Source of the DNA: Turritopsis dohrnii
Lineage: Eukaryota > Cnidaria > Hydrozoa > Anthoathecata > Oceaniidae
Reading direction: 5' to 3'
DNA: 64,000 nt
Assembly: GCA_027922465.2 (NCBI GenBank)
Contig: BQMF02000604.1
Location: 1-64,000, forward strand
Shown here in pieces: positions 60,530 to 64,000 of this stretch. A program made the translations under genes and the position numbers. Position 1 is the first letter of the stretch. Every line of letters begins with the position of its first letter. Below the pieces are notes generated by a model. The model worked only from the letters and a program-made list of their open reading frames with translations. It did not search any database and was not told the DNA's origin.

Positions 60530-62288
60530 CAGCTACAACATGTGGGCATTTAGATATCAATGTAGTTTCAACACAGTTTAGTCGATGTTCATCCAAGGGG
60601 TCATTATCTTCAAAATCAACAGCTTCATATTTGCACCTAATCAATAGAACATCTTTATCATCAACAAAATTGATGGTGGGATAATCCTCAGACTTACTTA
60701 TAATATTAAAATCTACGTCATCTTTTTCATCATTGATATATTTTACTTCAAAAATATCATCTCTGGCTGAAATGATATCCTGTATATCAACATCTTCAGG
60801 CCTAACTGATTCCGCAACAAGATGAGAATTATAGCATAATTTCCTTTTCAATTTCATGAAGATGACACCACTATCATTAATATTCCTAGGCAAAGTATTA
60901 CAAACAATGTCCGTTTCAATAGGGATATTACAAATAGTTCCCTTAATTTTAGGAAATTGACCCTTTGGCATAATTCGAACCTTTGCAAATAATAATCGTT
61001 GGGAAATTACAATGCGTTCAAGTTTATTCAAATCCTGAAAATGCGTTGGCAAATCAAACAATTCTAGTTTATTGCTAACACTTTGACAAGGTATTTCTTT
61101 TCTGCACAATTTCTTATCACATGTTTTACACAAATATAGTGAGTCATCAACAGTAACTGCTAGAAGACAATTTGGGTTAAAACCATTTCTTGTATATCTC
61201 TCCTCATGATAGATTTTAACAGATCTTTTATAAAGGCACCGATTACATGACACACATACGTAATATGGTTCTTCAACAATGGAGTCTTTGATTTTTTTGG
61301 CTCTTGAATATGCATCTAAATCACTCATCCTGTGTTCTTTCTTAAGTCTTTTAATTGCACTTGAATTATTTTGATACTGTTGTTTTCTTTTTGCTTTTAC
61401 TTTTTCTGAATTTTTTTCATAATGCCGTTTCTTGTTTTCCTTTATTGTCTTACAATTTCTTTCATAATGGCTTTTCCTGCTTACTTTTATTATCTTTGAA
61501 TGTTCCCCATAATATTCTTGTCTTTGTTCTTTGATCATTTCAGAATTTCTTTGATAATGGTCCTGCTTGACCTTTCTTTCCTTCTTTTCATATAATATTG
61601 ATCTCTTAAACTTACTAAAGTATTTATCAAGTGCTTTTTTCTCTGCAACACTTAGAGGCGTAATTTTCACATAAACAATTTGAAAATATATTGAGTAACC
61701 GTAAGTTGAAAAAATGTATTGCTTAGCACACTCAACAGATAAAAACCTCATTAATATAGATGTTCCCTCAGCTTCTGGAAGTCCTTGACTATTTCTACTG
61801 TGTGAATCAAATAAATAAATATTTCTATTGACATCTTTTAATATTGCAATACAGTAACCCTCAATAGAAAGTATGGCACCTGATACATCATTACTGTAAA
61901 AAAGATCTTCATTTAAAAATGTAAATGCATCATTAGTGTTTCCATCAGTAATAGCATTAGCATACCCATCAGTAATGCAAACAAAATTTGCATGTAAAAT
62001 AACACTACTATATTCAATTTCAATTTCTGAAGGTAACTCGTCAACATACAAGGTTCTAGATATTTGAATTTTCTCATACAGCCCATTACCCTGATTCAAA
62101 ACAAAATCTAAGTCAACATCCTTCCATATCGATATTTTTCTTACGCAAGTCCAAGTTATAGACATTAGTGACATGCATGAACATTGCTTGCCAGCAGAGC
62201 CTCCAAATTTTGAATCACCTTGGTGGAAATTGCCAAAAGTTATTTTGGTAAAGTTTGATTCTGCCATTTTGTTTGTCGGCTTAGTCAC
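60480..62288 (-). pseudogene. Helentron-2 N-terminal domains: cysteine-protease-like, basic repeats, zinc region
   Basis: 602 codons. About 1-200: GGSAGKQCSCMSLMS and IYLFDSHSRNSQGL, the same Cys and Asp-Ser-His pattern as Helentron-1, fitting a C76-like ubiquitin-protease fold (inference). About 240-325: five repeats of roughly 19 residues with the pattern HYxRNSxxIKxxxK (DHYQRNSEMIKEQRQ, SHYERNCKTIKENKK, RHYEKNSEKVKAKRK). About 345-430: zinc-like region (YVCVSCNRCLYKRSVK, LYLCKTCDKKLCRKE). About 450-480: IMPKGQFPKIKGTICNIP, shared with Helentron-1. Confidence 0.75.
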
Positions 62289-62801
62289 TTAGATCGCCCA
62301 CTATAAAGTGGAAAGTTTAAATCAACTGCGCTATTTGCTGCAGGAATATGTTGTAATCACGCACTTTGCGTGGAAAGTTTTTTATCAACCGCTCTATGCA
62401 GGTAGTAGTAAATCAATTTGCCTGGTACTTTCAGTGGTCTAACACAGAAATGCTCACCGACTGAACTAGTGGCAAGTGTCATACGACTACACCAGTACAC
62501 AAAAATGGCAATGTGTAAGGGGTTGTTGGCAGAGCACTGTTCATGCACACCAATCTAACAAGTGGCAAGTGTCTTAAACAACACACCAGAACACAAATAT
62601 AAAATAATAATATTAAAGGAATAATAAAAGTATTGGGAAGACTAACAATAAAATCCTCCGATTGATTTGGATTTCTGACAGCAATCCACTCTCACTGCTG
62701 CACGCTAAACTTCAACAGGAGAGAGAGACGGTGAGGGCCTCGCTATCACATTAAACGCTTTCACTTAGCCTGTATTATTCAAACCTCAAATGTGCGGCTA
62801 T

Positions 62802-62878
62802 AAAAGTGAACGAAAAGAAGGAGGAGGAGAAGGAAATGCCGGTTTTAACATATATTTCGCCCTATGGAGAAATATATA
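62802..62878. repeat. Shared Helentron-associated block with ATATTTC hairpin
   Basis: CTATAAAAGTGAACG, a purine-rich GAAGGAGGAG spacer, then TTAACATATATTTCGCCCTATGG and the pairing arm GAAATATATA. The same arrangement is at 52940-53035 with a different purine spacer. Likely part of a Helentron-related terminus or a non-autonomous relative. Confidence 0.6.
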
Positions 62879-63035
62879 ATAACTGCAATCAAGCTATAAG
62901 AAGACAAACACTGATATCAAACAATTTATTTCATCTAAAATAATAACTGTGTCAGCAAATAGTAGGTTTAGTAGATAGACAGCAAGAGCATTTGTTACAG
63001 GTGTAATATATTTAAAATTTTGAAAATATTCTGGA

Positions 63036-63196
63036 AGAGGCGTAGGCATAGCTCAGTCAAAATTTGTGGAGGAGAGATTACTCATTAGAAGTAGAAAAGA
63101 AAAACGTGCAACAAACATAATGTCACTTAAGACTGAAAAGAAATATCACGATTTTGGACTCCTCCACATTTTTTGACTGACCCTATCTACGCCTCT
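63036..63196. mobile_element. 161-bp MITE with about 38-bp inverted ends
   Basis: The left end AGAGGCGTAGGCATAGCTCA and the following GTCAAAATTTGTGGAGGA match the inverse of the right end (AGAGGCGTAGATAGGGTCAG, TCAAAAAATGTGGAGGA) with several mismatches. The target duplication is unclear. Confidence 0.65.
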
Positions 63197-63476
63197 GTCT
63201 GGCCTGATCTGATTATCTTGGACCAAGGATACAATTTACTGATATGACAAATGCCAAATATCAAAAATCTTAAATTGTAAATTTGCGATCACGCGACGCT
63301 TAATCTCACAATAATAATGGTTGAAAATGAAATAGTTAAAATATTTAAACTTTCATTTCAATCAGATAATAATTATCTTTGGTTTTGTTTTCAGTTTTTG
63401 TTTTCATTTTTAGAGAGATGTTCATAGTTCATACAGAATCAAATTGACGTGTTAGTATTAAAACAAAAATATCTAT

Positions 63477-63632
63477 CCGTTCGTAACAAACGATCTTACG
63501 TTCGTCACGAACGCTTTAGAACGCATAGAATTGTGAAATTTAAGAAATTGTTCGTGTGGAACGGTATACTGTTCGTTACAAACGTTCATGCGTTCGAGAA
63601 AAACGATAATCTGTTCGTCACGAACGCTTTTA
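63477..63632. repeat. Cluster of GTTCGTnACnAACG palindromes
   Basis: Four short inverted repeats: GTTCGTAACAAACG, GTTCGTCACGAACG, GTTCGTTACAAACG and GTTCGTCACGAACG, at about 63480, 63500, 63573 and 63616. Two are the same perfect 14-mer. Confidence 0.7.
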
Positions 63633-64000
63633 GTTTCAGTTAGTGTTTTTTACACTTTGGCTAAAAACGTGAAAATTTGGAAACTTTTTTGAATCTAAAT
63701 TTTAGACAGCAAGTTAGGATTTTTTTCAAAATCTATTGGCTGTATTAGGAAGAGAAAAGATTGAAGATTCCATCCCTTTTTAAATGAGCTCTACAACTTT
63801 TTCCAGCTAAAAGTAATGACTCTTCAAACTTTGGAGCAGTTAATCATAAATTTATTCCATCAGACAGATGGAAGAAATATTCCATCATTAATAACCTTTG
63901 GAGTTTTTAAGCTTTTGGGCTAAAATTTTGCAGGCGAAATCCCGTCGGCGTTCTCTACCGATGAAAGGAAGAATTATTCCATTTGGAGCTATTCTGGAAG

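Larger units (their letters stand above)
56192..62288 (-). mobile_element. Helentron-2, coding region nearly complete
   Basis: Same domain order as Helentron-1 without large insertions: protease-like, basic repeats, zinc region, Helitron N, Rep, PIF1-type helicase, APE-like endonuclease. About six frame breaks (near 60500, 60170, 59420, 58650, 58190, 56880) separate the pieces, so it is inactive. Proteins of the two Helentrons are clearly homologous but well diverged, so they are separate families. No RPA-like gene was found downstream. Confidence 0.88.
62289..64000. other. Non-coding interval upstream of Helentron-2
   Basis: No gene seen. Two imperfect direct repeats lie close to the Helentron-2 start (GTGGAAAGTTT...ATCAAC...GCAGG at about 62309-62343 and 62370-62402; GTGGCAAGTGTC...CACACCAG-type at about 62470-62510 and 62563-62600). 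A Helentron-end-like block is at 62802-62878, a MITE at 63036-63196 and a palindrome cluster at 63477-63632. Confidence 0.5.

Overview
The window looks like a gene-poor, AT-rich stretch of an invertebrate animal genome, most likely a cnidarian. I base that on introns, CR1/L2-type LINEs, Helentrons, tRNA-derived SINEs and Polinton-family proteins that I recall mainly from Hydra, corals and anemones; species is not proven. Almost everything recognisable is a mobile element or an integrated virus-like element, and the elements are nested in one another. No complete host gene was found.

Layout. 1-6913: right part of Polinton-like element copy A (small membrane proteins, packaging ATPase, capsid genes), inserted into 6914-about 13575, the remnant of a classical Polinton/Maverick (pX-like protein, penton, chromodomain integrase, packaging ATPase, decayed PolB). 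14344-17460: CR1/L2-type LINE. 17640-20105: broken LINE with a restriction-like endonuclease. 20834-22112: remnant of a CACTA/EnSpm transposase. 23240-49023: Helentron-1 on the minus strand (RPA-like gene, then Rep-helicase-endonuclease), interrupted by a SINE (26444-26750), a 5'-truncated LINE (28410-30804) and a full-length Polinton-like element, copy B (31614-46436). 48701-56191: non-coding DNA with minisatellites and MITEs. 56192-62288: Helentron-2 on the minus strand, nearly complete but frameshifted. 62289-64000: non-coding, with a small MITE and a palindrome cluster.

Copy B is the informative unit: 14.8 kb with terminal inverted repeats of about 365 bp and a 5-bp target duplication (TATAC), confirmed because removing the element and one duplicate restores the Helentron-1 reading frame at that junction. 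Its left half carries replication and integration genes: protein-primed PolB with a SAP domain, a D,D-35-E integrase without chromodomain, and small early-type proteins that share a TATAAAGAGA-like upstream motif. Its right half carries packaging and structural genes: ATPase, capsid, penton-like protein, a 382-residue protein of unknown role and several small membrane proteins. Copy A repeats the right half.

The most interesting observation is a small gene at 2307-2552 present only in copy A. It encodes an 81-residue protein with the KVxF-type phosphatase-1 docking motif followed by the W..A..DR.RF..RI segment that defines the PPP1R15 (GADD34/CReP) family, the same module used by some large DNA viruses to reverse eIF2-alpha phosphorylation. 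It sits beside a 44-bp tandem repeat. Copy B has more repeat units there and no gene, so this looks like a cargo or anti-defence locus gained or lost in a Polinton-like element. Both copies also carry a tRNA-like sequence and a perfect hairpin just inside the right terminal repeat.
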